64,000 nt of DNA from Glandiceps talaboti (lineage: Eukaryota; Hemichordata; Enteropneusta; Spengelidae). The position numbers and the translations under genes were made by a program. The number at the start of each line of letters is the position of its first letter. Positions within the stretch are counted from its first letter, which is position 1. Shown here in pieces: positions 62,468 through 64,000 of this stretch. The DNA is taken from positions 2,626,501 to 2,690,500 of the forward strand of contig NC_135566.1 of NCBI RefSeq assembly GCF_964340395.1, read 5' to 3'. The notes beneath the pieces were generated by a model. The model searched no databases and was not told the origin of the DNA. It was given only the letters and a program-made list of their open reading frames with translations.

Positions 62468-62785
62468 CCAAATCTGTTATTGTATATAAAGACAAGACTC
62501 ATCAATAAGCCTTTTATCGTTATTGATTCTATCCAAGAATTGGTGTGCAAAATCAATCAAATTTTTGAATACTTTGTAGCTGACAAAATTGAATTGATTT
62601 TTCAGTTAGTGTGATCTATTTGATGTATATTGGGATAAATACTTGAATGTACATCACTGGCACAAATTTTAAGAAAAGAATAAAAAAAAGTGTGATGCAA
62701 GACTCTGATATCAAATTGAGATAATATTACCCATTCAGGGTTCGATTAAATTTACCACGCTGTAAGTAAGAAGAGTGTCATTCAG

Positions 62786-62956
62786 TTTGACTCTACCGAA
62801 CAATGCAGGTTTTCCCAGGGTACTCCGGTTTCCTCCTGCATTAACACTGAACCCATGAGCGATGGCCCTCACTGGACTTCTTGGGAGACAAGTGTTTATA
62901 TGCTTAAAGAACTATCTAGTATAAATAAAGATTATTATTATTATTATTATTATTAT
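62786..62956 (+). mobile_element. SINE-like repeat G, left inverted copy with (ATT)n tail
   Basis: TTTGACTCTACCGAACAATG, CTCCGGTTTCCTCCTGCATT, CACTGGACTTCTTGGGAGAC, then AATAAAGATT and an ATT run. The same sequence occurs inverted at 63849-64000. Confidence 0.75.
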
Positions 62957-63294
62957 TAATTGTATCACTTCTTAAAGTGAACAAAGCTCGTATGTTAATC
63001 TTAGACAGTCCATTGTTAATACTATAATATAGTAAAAAGTTTGACCGTGAACATTTTGACATCAAAATTGATTTTGCCTTGCGCTTGAACTACAGGTTGT
63101 AGATTCAGTGTTCGGCAACCAGTTGTGCTACAGGTCCAAGCACATGCTGGTACACCAGAATAGTAATAAAAATGATAGATTTTGGTGAAAAAGTCTGATG
63201 GGCTTGTGTAGAGTGAGTGTAAAGTAATGTCACAGAGAGATGTTAGGCAACGTCGTAAACCACTGGCCTCTGTATGACACCATCCAAAACTTAC

Positions 63295-63319
63295 CCACCA
63301 AGTGATCATCGATCTTCAT
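63295..63319 (-). CDS. Possible first coding exon (MKIDDHLV) of an unidentified minus-strand gene
   Basis: ATG followed by seven codons and one base, ending at a consensus GTAAGTTTTG donor. Too short to identify. It is listed only because it could pair with the possible terminal exon at 58405-58452. Confidence 0.15.
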
Positions 63320-63848
63320 CTTGTTGAATTAACCCATTCAGTACTGAAAACTTTGCCGCCAAAATTATTTGAACAAAATTCTTGTTTTTATGTAAAGTTT
63401 TTGGCATATATCAGCTTCATTTTAGATTGGAATTAAAGAAATGTTACTTCCTAATAAAGTAATATTATTGTAATTATGAAAATATTCATATAAATTGGGT
63501 CCCAAAATTATTTAAAACTCGTCTCCAGTCATGAAAGGGTTAAATTACTCAATTGACATGTTTTCAAATTGAACTCAGACATGCTCAAGTGTCCGTCAGG
63601 GTTTTTGCATTCTTTATTTTATTTCAAATAAATTTTTTAAACACAAATGTATCGTTTTGTGTTGATAATCTGACTTAGTGATTGCAATAGTCAGAGCCCT
63701 TGGGTGACTACTGTAACTGGGGAGAGTATTGTTGAGGACATTTCCCTGTACAAAACTAAAATATGATGAATAACAAAGTCAAAATATTTGACACTTACAA
63801 AAATATCTCTCAAGGGACTGATGGTGGCAGTCTATTAGGTGAACTTAT

Positions 63849-64000
63849 AATAATAATAATCTTTATTTATACTGGATAGTTCTGTTACAAACACTTGTCT
63901 CCCAAGAAGTCCAGTGAGGGCCGTCCCTCATGGGTTCAGTGTTAATGCAGGAGGAAACCGGAGTACCTGGGGAAAACCTGCATTGTTCAGTAGAGTCAAA
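63849..64000 (-). mobile_element. SINE-like repeat G, right inverted copy, cut by window end
   Basis: Begins with (TAA)n, then AATCTTTATTTATACTGGAT, GTCTCCCAAGAAGTCCAGTG and GGAGGAAACCGGAGTAC. It is the reverse complement of 62786-62956 at about 90% by eye. Confidence 0.75.

Noticed and set aside
1-64000. CRISPR array, phage, defence island, operon or viral insertion
   Set aside because: All genes are intron-containing animal genes; tandem arrays have no spacer/repeat alternation, and no reverse transcriptase, integrase or capsid motifs were seen.

Overview
The window is intron-rich, AT-rich nuclear DNA from an animal. It has short exons with GT/AG borders, long non-coding gaps, many simple repeats and many short non-autonomous transposon copies. 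The gene set (UBE3B, CCDC86, RSRC2, SHPK, a class A GPCR) together with the repeat style suggests a marine invertebrate, either a non-vertebrate deuterostome or a lophotrochozoan. I cannot place it further from sequence alone. No bacterial, phage, CRISPR or viral system was seen.

Layout: 1971-4651 (-) is a two-exon rhodopsin-family GPCR. 7855-10380 (+) holds the last four coding exons of UBE3B, a HECT ubiquitin ligase. No earlier UBE3B exon is visible upstream, so the oppositely oriented GPCR may lie inside a UBE3B intron. 16272-18519 (-) is a complete four-exon CCDC86 (cyclon/Cgr1-like nucleolar protein). 19298-27756 (+) is a complete ten-exon RSRC2 (RS-rich protein with a C-terminal SMAP module). 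CCDC86 and RSRC2 are divergent, with 778 bp between start codons and a perfect TCTCGCGAGA palindrome between them, which is typical of a shared housekeeping promoter. 33927-34558 (+) is the first coding exon of SHPK (sedoheptulokinase); its remaining exons were not found in the following 29 kb.

From 34.6 kb to the end no gene can be called with confidence. Two isolated exon-like segments are noted (51579-51657 +, 58405-58452 -). This part is dominated by degenerate minisatellites (45.7, 48.5, 49.9 and 52.2 kb), microsatellites, a SINE-like element with a doubled tRNA-like head, and foldback/MITE elements.

The most informative non-genic material is a set of transposon families defined by comparing copies within the window. 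They include a 156-bp hAT-type MITE with a perfect 8-bp target duplication, two copies of a ~345-bp full-length palindrome, two copies of a ~256-bp MITE with CAATAGGGAAC termini, an inverted pair of GC-richer hairpin elements just upstream of SHPK, and an 11-copy 69-bp array open in one frame on each strand. All gene calls rest on recognised protein motifs read by eye; no database search was run.
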